A stretch of DNA of 64,000 nt from positions 124,001 through 188,000 of the forward strand of contig RQOL01000524.1 of the NCBI GenBank assembly GCA_013076295.1. Reading direction: 5' to 3'. Positions 1 to 12,130 of this stretch are shown here, one piece after another. Position numbers and translations under genes: made by a program. Numbering within the stretch: the first letter of the stretch is position 1; every line of letters starts with the position of its first letter. The notes beneath the pieces are model-generated. The model was not told the origin of the DNA. It saw only the letters and a list, made by a program, of their open reading frames with translations, and searched no databases. Source of the stretch: Sanderia malayensis. Lineage: Eukaryota > Cnidaria > Scyphozoa > Semaeostomeae > Pelagiidae.

Positions 1-3000
1 AAGTTGATTTTTATTGGTGTAAATTGTCGGAATAAATGTTAATATAACTGGAACAAGTAACTAAAAGTGTATAACAATTTGTTCTCGCTGAATTGACATG
101 GAATCATGCGCAAATTGTGGGAATGAATCCTAATTTTGGTTAGTGTAAGTTGCGGGAAAAAAGTTAATTTTTATTGGTGTAAATTGGGGAAATGAATGTT
201 AATATAACTGGAACAAGTAACTAAAAGAGTATAACAATTTGCTTTCGCTGATTTGACGTGGAATCATGCGCAAATTGTGGGAATGAATCCTAATTTTGAT
301 TAGTGTAAGTTTCGGGAAAAAAAGTTAATTTTTATTGGTATAAATTGTGGGAGTGAATGTTATCTTTTATTAGTGTAAATTGTGGGAAGGAATGTTAATA
401 TTATTGAAAAAAGTAACTATAATGTATAACAATTTGTTCTGGCTGAATTGACGTGGAATCATGCGCAAAGTGTGGGAATGAATCCAAATTTTGATTGGTG
501 TAAGTTTCGGGAAAAAAAGTTAATTTTTATTGGTATAACTTATGGGAGTGAATGTTATCTTTTATTAGTGTAAATTGTGGGAATGAATGTTAATATTACT
601 GAAAAAAGTAACTGGAAGTGTATAACAATTTGTTCTCGCTGAATTGACATCGAATCATGCGCAAATTGTGGGAATGAATCTAAATAAATTGTGGGAATGA
701 ATGTTAATATAACTGAAACAAGTAACTAATAATGTATAACAATTTGTTGTCGCTGAATTGACGTGGTGTCATGGGCAAATTGTGGGAATGAATGTTAATT
801 TTGATTAGTATAAGTTGCGGGAATAAAAGTTGATTTTTATTGGTGTAAATTGTGGGAATGAAAGTTAATTTTTATTAGTGTAAATTGTGGGAATCAGTGT
901 TATCATTTATTAGTGTAAATAGAAGTAACTAAAAGTTTTTAACAACTTGTTCTTGCAGAATTGACGTGGAATCATGCGCAAATTGTGGGAATAAATCTAA
1001 ATAAATTGTGGGAATGAATGTTAATATTACTCAAAAAAGCAACTACAAGTGTATAACAATTTGTTTTCGCTGAATTGACATGGAATCATGCGCAAATTGT
1101 GGGAATGAATCCTAATTTTGATTAGTGTAAGTTGCGGGAATAAAAGTGTTATTTTTTATTAGTGTAAATTGTGGGAATGAATGTTTATATAACTGAAAAA
1201 AGTAACTAAAAGTGTATAACAATTTGTTTTCGCTGAATTGACGTCGAATCATGCGCAAATTGTGGGAATGAATTTAATTTTGATTAGTGTAAGTTTCGGG
1301 AAAAAAAGTTAATTTTTCTTGGTATAAATTGTGGGAATGAATGTCAATATAACTGGAACAAGTAACTAAAAGTGTATAACAATTTGTTCTCGCTGAATTG
1401 ACATGGAATCATGCGCGAATTGTGGGAATGAATCCTAATTTTGATTAGTGTAAGTTGCGGGAATAAAAGTTATTTTTTGTTAGTGTAAATAGAAGTAACT
1501 AAAAGTTTTTAACAACTTGTTCTTGCAGAATTGACGTGGAATCATGCGCAAATTGTGGGAATGAATACTAATTTTGATTAGTGTAAATTGTGGGAATGAA
1601 TGTTAGAATTACTGAAAAAAGGTAACTAAAAGTGTATAACAAAGTGTTCTCGCTGAATTGACGTGGAATCATGCGCAAATTGTGGGAATGAATCTAAATA
1701 AATTGTGGGAATGAATGTTAATATTGCTGAAAAAGTAACTAAAAGTGTATAACAGTTTGTTCTCGCTGAATTGACGTGAAATCATGCGCAATTTGTGGGA
1801 TTCAATGTTAATTTTGATTATTGAAAGCTGCGGAAATAAAAGTTAATTTTTATTGGTGTAAATTGTGGGAATGAATGTTAATATTACTGAAAAAGTAACT
1901 AAAAGTGTATAACAATTTGCTTCTCCTGCTAAATTGACGTGGAATCATGCGCAATTTGTGGGATTCAATGTTAAGTTTGATTATTGAAAGCTGCGGAAAT
2001 AAAAATTGTTTTTATTAGTGTAAATCGTGGGAATTAGTGTTATCTTTTATTCGTGTAAATTGTGGGAATGAATTTTAATATTACTAAAAAAGTAACTAAA
2101 AGTGTATAACAATTTGTTCTCGCTGAATTGACGTGGAATCATGCGTAATTTGTGAGAATGAATGTTAATTTTGATTAGTGTAAGTTGCGGGAAAAAATGT
2201 TAAAATTACTGAAAAAAATAACTAAAAGAGTATAACAATTTATTTTCGCTGAATTGACGTGGAATAATGCGCAAATTGTGGGAATGAATCTAAATAAATT
2301 GTGGGAATGAATGTTTATGTTACTCAAAAAGGTAACTAAAAGAGTATTACAATTCGTTCTCGCTGAATTGACATGGAAACATGCGCAAATTGTGGGAATG
2401 AATACTAATTTTGATTACTGTAAGTTGCGGGAATAAAAGTTAATTTTTATTAGTGTAAATTGTGGGAATAAGTGTTATCTTTTGTTAGTGTAAATGCTGG
2501 GAATGAATGTTCGTATTACTGAAAAAAGTAACTAAAAGTGTATAACAACTTGTTCTGGCAGAATTGACGTGGAATCATGCGCAAATTGTAGGAATGAATC
2601 TAAATAAATTGTGGGAATGAATGTTAATATTACTCGAAAAAGTATCTACAAGTGTATAACAATTTGTTTTCGCTGAATTGACATGGAATCATGCGCAAAT
2701 TGAGGGAATGAATCCTAATTTTGATTAGTGTAAGTTGCGGGAATAAAAGTTATTTTTTGTTAGTGTAAATTGTGGGAATGAATGTTTATATAACTGAAAA
2801 AAGTAACTAAAAGTGTATAACAATTTGTTCTCGCTGAATTGACATGGAATCAAGCGCAAATTGTGGGAATGAATCTAAATAAATTGTGGGAATGAATGTT
2901 ATTATAACTGAAAAAAGTAACTAAAAGTGTACAACAATTTTTCTTCGCTGAATTGACGTGGAATCATGCCAAATTGCGGGAATGCATGTTAATTTTGATT

Positions 3001-3430
3001 AGTGTAAGCTGCGGGAATAAAAGTTGATTTTTATTGTTGTAAATTGTGGGAATGAAAGGTAATTTTTATTAGTGTAAATTGTTGGAAATAGTCTTATCTT
3101 TTATTAGTGTAAATTGTGGGAATGAATGTTAATATTAGCTACTGAAAAAGTAACTAAAGGTGTATAACAATTTGTTCTCGCTGAATCGACGTGGAATCAT
3201 GCGCAATTTGTGGGAATGAATCTAAATAAATTGTGGGAATGAATGATAATTATACTCAAAAAGGTAACTAAAATTGTATAACAATTTGTTCTCGCAGAAT
3301 TGACATCGAATCATGCGCAAATTGTGGGAATGAATCCTAATCTTGATTAGTGTAAGTTGCTGGAATAAAAGTTAATTTTTATTAGTATAAATTGTGGCAA
3401 TGAATGTTTATATAACTGAAACAAGTAACT
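1..3430 (+). repeat. Block A of the array
   Basis: Mixed 114, 160, 195 and 230-bp monomers. Diagnostic private variants are 'ttctcctgctaaattgac' near 1921, 'ttgaaagctgcgg' at 1821 and 1983, 'gtattacaattcg' near 2344, 'catgccaaattg' at 2965 and a small insertion reading 'attagctactg' near 3135. All recur in the same order at 58.1-61.8 kb, so this block is a paralogous copy of that one. The offset drifts between about 58.03 and 58.58 kb because of internal gains and losses. No gene is visible. Confidence 0.85.
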
Positions 3431-6400
3431 AAAAGTGTATAACAATTTGTTCTCGCAGAATTGACATCGAATCATACGCAAATTGTGGGAATGAATCCTA
3501 ATCTTGATTAGTGTAAGTTGCGGGAATAAAAGTTAATTTTTATTAGTATAAATTGTGGGAATGAATGTTAATATAACTGAAACAAGTAACTAAAAGTGTA
3601 TAACAATTTGTTCTCGCTGAATTGACGTGGAATCATGCGCAAATTGTGGGAATGAATTTAATTTTGATTAGTGTAAGTTGCGGAAATAAAAGTTGATTTT
3701 TATTGGTGTAAATGGTGGGAATGAATCCTAAATTTGATTAGTGTAAGTTGCGGGAATAAAAGTTAATTTTTATTAGTGTAAATTGTGGGAATGAATGTTT
3801 ATATAACTGAAAAAAGTAACTTAAAGTGTATAACAATTTTTTTTCGCTGAATTGACGTGGAATCATGCGCAAATTGTGGAAATGAAATTAATTTTGATTA
3901 GTGTAAGTTGCGGGAATAAAAGTTGATTTTTATTGGTGTAGATTGTGGGAGGGAAAATTAGTTTTTATTAGTGTAAATTATGGGAATGAGTGTTATCTTT
4001 TATTAGTGTAAATAGTTGGAAGGAATGTTAATATTACTGAAAGAAAGTAACTAAAAGTGTATAACAACTTGTTCTGGCAGAATTGACGTGGAATCATGCG
4101 CAAATTGTAGGAATGAATCTAAATAAATTGTGGGAATGAATGTTAATATTACTCGAAAAAGTATCTACAAGTGTATAACAATTTGTTTTGGCTGAATTGG
4201 CATGGAATCATGCGCAAATTGTGGGAATGAATCCTAATTTTGATTAGTGTAAGTTGCGGGAATAAAAGTTATTTTTTGTTAGTGTAAATTGTGGGAATGA
4301 ATGTTTATATAACTGAAAAAAGTAACTAAAAGTGTATAACAATTTGTTCTCGCTGAATTGACATGGAATCAAGCGCACATTGTGGGAATGAATCCTAGTT
4401 TTGATTAGTGAAAGTTGCGGGAATAAAAGTTGATTTTTATTGGTGTAAATTGGGGAAATGAATGTTAATATAACTGGAACAAGTAACTAAAAGAGTATAA
4501 CAATTTGCTTTCGCTGATTTGACGTGGAATCATGCGCAAATTGTGGGAATGAATCCTAATTTTGATTAGTGTAAGTATCGGGAAAAAATTTAATTTTTAT
4601 TGCTATAAATTGTGGGAGTGAATGTTATCTTTTATTAGTGTAAATTGTGGGAAGGAATGTTAATATTATTGAAAAAAGTAACTATAATGTATAACAATTT
4701 GTTCTGGCTGAATTGACGTGGAATCATGCGCAAAGTGTAGGAATGAATCCAAATTTTGATTAGTATAAGTTGCGGGAATAAAAGTTGATTTTTATTGGTG
4801 TAATTTGTGGGAATGAAAGTTAATTTTTATTAGTGTAAATTGTGGGAATAAGTGTTATCATTTATTAGTGTAAATAGAAGTAACTAAAAGTTTTTAACAA
4901 CTTGTTCTTGCAGAATTGACGTGGAATCATGCGCAAATTGTGGGAATAAATCTAAATAAATTGTTGGAATGAATGTTAATATTACTCAAAAAAGCAACTA
5001 CAAGTGTATAACAATTTGTTTTCGCTGAATTGACATGGAATCATGCGCAAATTGTGGGAATGAATCCTAATTTTGATTAGTGTAAGTTGCGGGAATAAAA
5101 GTGTTATTTTTTATTAGTGTAAATTGTGGGAATGAATGTTTATATAACTGAAAAAAGTAACTAAAAGTGTATAACAATTTGTTTTCGCTGAATTGACGTC
5201 GAATCATGCGCAAATTGTGGGAATGAATTTAATATTGATTAGTGTAAGTTGCGGGAATAAAAGTTATTTTTTATTACTGTAAATTGTGGGAATGAATGTT
5301 TATATAACTGAAAAAAGTAACTAAAAGTGTATAACAATTTGTTTTCGCTGAATTGACGTCGAATCATGCGCAAATTGTGGGAATGAATCTTAATTTTGAT
5401 TAGTGTAAGTTTCGGGAGAAAAAGTTAAATTTTCTTGGTATAAATTGTGGGAATGAATGTTTATATAACTGAAAAAAGTCACTAAAAGTGTATAACAATT
5501 TGTTTTCGCTGAATTGACGTCGAATCATGCGCAAATTGTGGGAATGAATTTAATTTTGATTAGTGTAAGTTGCGGGAATAAAAGTTATTTTTTATTACTG
5601 TAAATTGTGGGAATGAATGTTAATTTTGATTAGGGTAAGTTGCGGGAATAAAAGTTGATTTTTATTGGTGTAAATTGTGGGAATGAAAGTCAATTTTTAT
5701 TAGTGTAAATTGTGGGAATGAGTGTTATCTTTTATTATTGTAAATTGTGGGAATGAATGTTAATATAACTGGAACAAGTAACTAAAAGTGGATAACAATT
5801 TGTTTTCGCTAAATTGACATCGAATCATGCGCAAATTGTGGGAATGAATCCTAATTTTGATTAGTGTAAGTTGCGGGAATAAAAGTTCCTTTTTATTAGT
5901 GTAAATTGTGGGAATGAATGTTTATATAACTGAAAAAAGTAACTAAAAGTGTATAACAATTTGTTAACGCTGAATTGACATCGAATCATGCGCAAATTGT
6001 GGGAATGAATCCTAATTTTGATTAGTGTAAGTTGCGGGAATAAAAGTAATTTTTTATTAGTGTAAATTGTGGGAATGAATGTTAATGTAACTGGAACAAG
6101 TAACTAAAAGTGTATAACAATTTGTTTTCGCTGAATTGACATGGAATCAAGCGCAAATTGTGGGAATGAATCCTAAGTTTGATTAGTGTAAGTTGCGGGA
6201 ATAAAAGTAATTTTTTATTAGTGTAAATTGTGGGAATGAATGTTAATGTAACTGGAACAAGTAACTAAAAGTGTATAACAATTTGTTCTCGCTGAATTGA
6301 CATGAAATCAAGCGCAAATTGTGGGAATGAATCCTAGTTTTGATTAGTGTAAGTTGCAGGAATAAAAGTTGATTTTTATTGGTGCAAATTGTGGGAATGA

Positions 6401-6570
6401 ATGTTAATATTGCTCAAAAAAGTAACTAAAAGTCGATAACAATTTTTTTCGCTTAATTGACATGGAGTCATGCGCAAATTGTGGGAATGAATCCTAAGTT
6501 TGATTAGTGTAAGTTGCGGGAATAAAAGTAATTTTTTATTAGTGTAAATTGTGGGAATGAATGTTAATGT
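3431..6570 (+). repeat. Mixed monomers with two dispersed duplications
   Basis: This stretch holds only satellite monomers. About 4108-4379 repeats 2588-2860 at an offset of 1519-1520 bases and shares the rare variants 'ttgtaggaatg' and 'actcgaaaaagtatctac'. About 4797-5206 repeats 841-1250 at an offset of 3956 bases and shares 'gggaataaatctaaat' and 'agtttttaacaacttg'. Between 5.1 and 6.6 kb, runs of 160-161-bp monomers dominate, with 'gttaatgtaactgg' cores at 6081, 6242 and 6562. No gene or other element is visible. Confidence 0.8.
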
Positions 6571-6630
6571 AACTGGAACAAGTAACTAAAAGTGTATAAC
6601 AATTTGTTCTCGCTGAATTGACATGGAATC

Positions 6631-8160
6631 GAGCGCAAATTGTGGGAATGAATCATAGTTTTGATTAGTGTAAGTTGCGGGAATAAAAGTTGATTTTTAT
6701 TGGAGTAAATTGTGGGAATGAATGTTAATATTGCTCAAAAAAGTAACTAAAAGTGTATAACAATCTGTTTTCGCTGAATTGACATCGAATCATGCGCAAA
6801 TTGTGCAAGTGAATCCTAATCTTGATTAGTGTAAGTTGCGGGAATAAAAGTTATTTTTTATTAGTGTAAATTGTGGGAATGAATGTTTATATAACTGAAA
6901 AAAGTAACTAAAAGTTTATAACAATTTGTTTTTGCTGAATTGACGTGGAATCATGCGCAAATTGTGGGAATGAATTTAATTTTGATTAGTGTAAGTTGCG
7001 GGAATAAAAGTTGATTTTTATTGGTGTACATTGTGGGAGGGAAAATTAGTTTTTATTAGTGTAAATTGTGGGAATGGGTGTTATCTTTTATTAGTGTAAA
7101 TAGTGGGAAGGAATGTTAATATTACTGAAAAAAGTAACTAAAAGTGTATAACAATTTGTTCTCGCTGAATTGACATCGAATCATGCCCAAATTGTGGGAA
7201 TGAATCCTAATTTTGATTAGTGTAAGTTGTGGGAAAAAATTTTAATTTTTTTTGGTGTAAATTGTGGGAATGAATGTTTATATAACTGAAAAAAATAACT
7301 AAAAGTTTATAACAATTTGTTTTTGCTGAATTGACGTGGAATCATGCGCAAATTGTGGGAATGAATTTAATTTTGATTAGTGTAAGTTGCGGGAATAAAA
7401 GTTGATTTTTATTGGTTTAAATTGTGGGAATGAATCCTAAATTTGATTAGTGTAAGTTGCGGGAAAAAAAGTTAATTTTTTTTGGTGTAAATTGTGGGAA
7501 TGAATGTTTATATAACTGAAAAAAGTAAGTAAAAGTTTATAACAATTTGTTTTTGCTGAATTGACGTGGAATCATGCGCAAATTGTGGGAATGAATTTAA
7601 TTTTGATTAGTGTAAGTTGCGGGAATAAAAGTTGATTTTTATTGGTGTACATTGTGGGAGGGAAAATTAGTTTTTATTAGTGTAAATTGTGGCAATGAGT
7701 GTTATCTTTTATTAGTGTAAATAGTGGGAAGGAATGTTAATATTACTGAAAAAAATAAGTAAAAGTGTATAACAATTTGTTTTCGCTGAATTGACATCGA
7801 ATCATGCGCAAATCGTCCGAATGAATCCTAATCTTGATTAGTGTAGGTTGCGGGAAAAAAAGTTAATTTTTTTTGGTGTAAATTGTGGGAATGAATGTCT
7901 ATATAACTGAAAAAAGTAACTAAAAGTGTATAACAATTTGTTCTCGCTGAATTGACATCGAATCATGCGCAAATCGTGCGAATGAATCCTAATTTTGATT
8001 AGTGTAAGTTGCGGGAATAAAAGTTGATTTTTATTGGTGTACATTGTGGGAGGGAAAATTAGTTTTTATTAGTGTAAATAGTGGGAAGGAATGTTAATAT
8101 TACTGAAAAAAGTAACTAAAAGTGTATAACAATTTGTTCTCGCTGAATTGACATGGAATC
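6631..8160 (+). repeat. 1,530-bp higher-order unit, copy 1
   Basis: The unit begins at the rare variant 'gaatcgagcgcaaattg'. The same variant returns at 8161, exactly 1,530 bases later. A second private variant, 'ttgtgcaagtgaatcc', lies at 6801 and 8331, at the same offset. The copy contains about nine monomers. Boundaries are placed on the shared variant and could shift by part of a monomer. Confidence 0.8.
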
Positions 8161-9290
8161 GAGCGCAAATTGTGGGAATGAATCCTAGTTTTGATTAGTG
8201 TAAGTTGCGGGAATAAAAGTTGATTTTTATTGGTGTAAATTGTGGGAATGAATGTTAATATTGCTCAAAAAAGTAACTAAAAGTGTATAACAATCTGTTC
8301 TCGCTGAATTGACATCGAATCATGCGCAAATTGTGCAAGTGAATCCTAATCTTGATTAGTGTAAGTTGCGGGAATAAAAGCTATTTTTTATTAGTGTAAA
8401 TTGTGGGAATGAATGTTTATATAACTGAAAAAAGTAACTAAAAGTTTATAACAATTTGTTTTTGCTGAATTGACGTGGAATCATGCGCAAATTGTGGGAA
8501 TGAATTTAATTTTGATTAGTGTAAGTTGCGGGAATAAAAGTTGATTTTTATTGGTGTACATTGTGGGAGGGAAAATTAGTTTTTGTTAGTGTAAATTGTG
8601 GGAATGGTTGTTATCTTTTATTAGTGTAAAAAGTGGGAAGGAATGTTAATATTACTGAAAAAAGTAACTAAAAGTGTATAACAATTTGTTCTCGCTGAAT
8701 TGACATCGAATCATGCCCAAATTGTGGGAATGAATCCTAATTTTGATTAGTGTAAGTTGTGGGAAAAAATTTTAATTTTTTTTGGTGTAAATTGTGGGAA
8801 TGAATGTTTATATAACTGAAAAAAATAACTAAAAGTTTATAACAATTTGTTTTTGCTGAATTGACGTGGAATCATGCGCAAATTGTGGGAATGAATTTAA
8901 TTTGATTAGTGTAAGTTGCGGGAATAAAAGTTGATTTTTATTGGTTTAAATTGTGGGAATGAATCCTAAATTTGATTAGTGTAAGTTGCGGGAAAAAAAG
9001 TTAATTTTTTTTGGTGTAAATTGTGGGAATGAATGTTTATATAACTGAAAAAAGTAAGTAAAAGTGTATAACAATTTGTTCTCGCTGAATTGACATCGAA
9101 TCATGCGCAAATCGTGCGAATGAATCCTAATTTTGATTAGTGTAAGTTGCGGGAATAAAAGTTGATTTTTATTGGTGTACATTGTGGGAGGGAAAATTAG
9201 TTTTTATTAGTGTAAATAGTGGGAAGGAATGTTAATATTACTGAAAAAAGTAACTAAAAGTGTATAACAATTTGTTCTCGCTGAATTGAC
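8161..9290 (+). repeat. 1,530-bp higher-order unit, copy 2, shortened
   Basis: This copy follows copy 1 directly and matches it closely at first. By the 7838/8976 pair of matching positions the offset has fallen from 1,530 to 1,138 bases. About 392 bases, close to one 389-bp monomer pair, are therefore missing, corresponding to roughly 7.44-7.83 kb in copy 1. The end is approximate. Confidence 0.72.
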
Positions 9291-10597
9291 ATCGAATCAT
9301 GCGCAAATCGTGCGAGTGAATCCTAATCTTGATTAGTGTAAGTTGCGGGAATAAAAGTTGATTTTTATTAGTGTAAACTGTGGGAATGAATGTTTATATA
9401 ACTGAAAAAAGTAACTAAAAGTGTATAAAAATTTGTTTTCGCTGAATTGACATCGAATCATGCGCAAATTGTGGGAATGAATCCTAATTTTGATTAGTAT
9501 AAGTTGGGGGAAAAAATGGTAATTTTTTTTGGTGTAAATTGTGGGAATGAATGTTAACGTAACTAGAACAAATAACTAAAAGTGTATAACAATCTGTGTT
9601 CGCTGAATTGACATCGAATCATGCGCAAATGGTGGGAATGAATTTAATTTTGATTAGTGTAAGTTGCGGGAATAAAAGTTGATTTTTTTGGTGTACATTG
9701 TGGGAATGAATGTTTATATAACTGGAACAAGTAACTAAAAGTGTATAACAATTTGTTCTCGCTGAATTGACATCGAATCATGCGCAAATCGTGCGAATGA
9801 CTCCTAATTTTGATTAGTGTAAGTTGCGGGAATAAAAGTTGATTTTTATTGGTGTACATTGTGGGAGGGAAAATTAGTTTTTATTAGTGTAAACTGTGGG
9901 AATGAATGTTTATATAACTGAAAAAAGTAACTAAAAGTGTATAAAAATTTGTTTTCGCTGAATTGACATCAAATCATGCGCAAATTGTGGGAATGAATCC
10001 TAATTTTGATTAGTGTAAGTTGGGGGAAAAAATGTTAATTTTTTTGGTTTTAATTGTGGGAATGAATGTTAATGTAACTGGAACAAGTAACTAAAAGTGT
10101 ATAACAATTTGTTCTCGCTGAATTGACATGGAATCAAGCGCAAATTGTGGGAATGAATCCTAGTTTTGATTAGTGTAAGTTGCGGGAATAAAAGTTGATT
10201 TTTATTGGTGTAAATTGTGGGAATGAATCCTAAATTTGATTAGTGTAAGTTGCGGGAAAAAAAGTTAATTTTTTTTGGTGTAAATTGTGGGAATGAATGT
10301 CTATATAACTGAAAAAAGTAACTAAAAGTGTATAACAATTTGTGTTCGCTGAATTGACGTGGAATCATGCGCAAATTGTGGGAATGAATTTAATTTTGAT
10401 TAGTGTAAGTTGCGGGAATAAAAGTTGAATTTTATTGGTGTACATTGTGGGAGGGAAAATTGGTTTTTATTAGTGTAAATTGTGGGAATGAGTGTTATCT
10501 TTTATTAGTGTAAATAGTTGGAAGGTATGTTAATATTACTGAAAAAAGTAACTAAAAGTGCATAACAATTTGTTCTCGCTGAATTGACATCGAATCA

Positions 10598-10987
10598 TGC
10601 GCAAGTTGTGGGAATGAATCCTAATTTTGATTAGTGTAAGTTGCGGGAAAAAAGTTAATTTTTATTGGTGTAAATTATGGGAAAGAATGTTAATATTACT
10701 GAAAAAAGTAACTAAAAGTGTATAACAATTTGTTTTCGCTCAATTGACGTGGAATCATGCGCAAATTGTGGGAATGAATTTAATTTTGATTAGTGTAAGT
10801 TGCGGGAATAAAAGTTGATTGTTATTGGTGTAAATTGTGGGAGGGAAAATTAATTTTTATTAGTGTAAATTGTGGGAATGAGTATTAACTTTTATTAGTG
10901 TAAATAGTGGGAGGGAATGTTAATATTACTGAAAAAAGTAACTAAAAGTGTATAACAATTTGTTCTCGCTGAAATGACATCGAATCA
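10598..10987 (+). repeat. 389-bp dimer array, divergent first copy
   Basis: A short monomer (10598-10757, 160 bp) followed by a long one (10758-10987, 230 bp). It has the same layout as the three dimers that follow but different variants, including 'tgtaaattatgggaaag' in the short monomer and no 'aagaacagttg'. It is probably the older relative from which the tandem run grew. Confidence 0.8.
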
Positions 10988-11147
10988 TGCGCAAATTGTG
11001 GGAATGAATCCTAATTTTGATTAGTGTAAGTTGCGGGAGAAAAAGTTAATTTTTTTTGTGTAAATTGTGGGAATGAATGTTAATATAACTGGAACAAGTA
11101 ACTACAAGTGTATAACAATTTGTTTTCGCTGAATTGACGTGGAATCA

Positions 11148-11376
11148 TGCGCAAATTGTGGGAATGAATTTAATTTTGATTAGTGTAAGTTGCGGGAAGA
11201 ACAGTTGATTTTTATTGGTGTAAATTGTTGGAGGGAAAATTAATTTTATTAGTGTAAATTGTCGGAATGAGTGTTATCTTTTATTAGTGTAAATAGTGGG
11301 AGGGAATGTTAATATTACTGAAAAAAGTAACTAAAAGTGTATAACAATTTGTTCTCGCTGAAATGACATCGAATCA
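11148..11376 (+). repeat. Reference long monomer (229 bp) with parts
   Basis: A clean example of the long monomer. Its parts are: subrepeat s2 at 11148-11183 (starts 'tgcgcaaattgtggg'); s3 at 11184-11218 (starts 'tgtaagttgcggg'); s4 at 11219-11252 (starts 'tgtaaattg', contains 'gagggaaaatt'); s5 at 11253-11287 (ends 'gttatcttttattag'); a 26-bp partial subrepeat s1 at 11288-11313 (ends 'gaatgttaat'); and the 63-bp core at 11314-11376, ending 'gaatca'. Subrepeats s1-s5 are clearly homologous: all start tgt/tgc, carry a GGG-containing 'gtgggaa'-like centre at the same offset, and most end 'ttattag' or 'ttattgg'. The core does not obviously belong to the 35-bp family. Confidence 0.9.
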
Positions 11377-11536
11377 TGCGCAAATTGTGGGAATGAATCC
11401 TAATTTTGATTAGTGTAAGTTGCGGGAAAAAAAGTTAATTTTTTTTGTGTAAATTGTGAGAATGAATGTTAATATAACTGGAACAAGTAACTACAAGTGT
11501 ATAACAATTTGTTTTCGCTGAATTGACGTGGAATCA
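11377..11536 (+). repeat. Reference short monomer (160 bp)
   Basis: This is the standard short monomer, made of s2, s3, the partial s1 and the 63-bp core, without s4 and s5. Next to the 229-bp monomer at 11148-11376 it shows that length classes differ by whole subrepeats: about 160, 195 (one extra) and 230 bp (two extra). A 114-bp class, for example 12155-12268, joins a truncated s2 ('gaatctaattaaattgtggg') directly to s1 and has no s3. These classes are mixed throughout the window and define the higher-order patterns. Confidence 0.9.
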
Positions 11537-12130
11537 TGCGCAAATTGTGGGAATGAATTTAATTTTGATTAGTGTAAGTTGCGGGAAGAACAGTTGATTT
11601 TTATTGGTGTAAATTGTAGGAGGGAAAATTAATTTTATTAGTGTAAATTGTCGGAATGAGTGTTATCTTTTATTAGTGTAAATAGTGGGAGGGAATGTTA
11701 ATATTACTGAAAAAAGTAACTAAAAGTGTATAACAATTTGTTCTCGCTGAAATGACATCGAATCATGCGCAAATTGTGGGAATGAATCCTAATTTTGATT
11801 AGTGTAAGTTGCGGGAAAAAAAGTTAATTTTTTTTGTGTAAATTGTGGGAATGAATGTTAATATAACTGGAACAAGTAACTACAAGTGTATAACAATTTG
11901 TTTTCACTGAATTGACGTGGAATCATGCGCAAATTGTGGGAATGAATTTAATTTTGATTAGTGTAAGTTGCGGGAAGAACAGTTGATTTTTATTGGTGTA
12001 AATTGTTGGAGGGAAAATTAATTTTATTAGTGTAAATTGTCGGAATGAGTGTTATCTTTTATTAGTGTAAATAGTGGGAAGGAATGTTAATATTACTGAA
12101 AAAAGTAACTAAATGTGTATAATAATTTGT

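Larger units (their letters stand above)
6571..10597 (+). repeat. Block B of the array
   Basis: Block B is marked by 's4' subrepeats reading 'tgtacattgtgggaggg', by 'aaatcgtgcgaatg', and by long T runs in 's3'. It contains a 1,530-bp unit in two copies (annotated separately) and then divergent monomers. Much of it reappears at 37.3-40.6 kb: 7838 corresponds to 37303 (offset 29,465) and 10021 to 39907 (offset 29,886). The small minus-strand open frames in it, for example 7838-8044 and 8976-9182, are repeated by-products of this block and not genes. Confidence 0.82.

Noticed and set aside
7838..8044. Minus-strand 68-codon frame, with near-identical copies at 8976-9182, 37303-37509 and 39379-39585, and a related 71-codon frame at 9644-9859.
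   Set aside because: These are by-products of block B duplication. The peptide is the same 35-base subrepeat read in successive frames (35 is not a multiple of 3), giving segments such as 'FPQLTLIKI' and 'FPQFTPKK'. There is no domain, and the frames are lost in monomers with any small length change.
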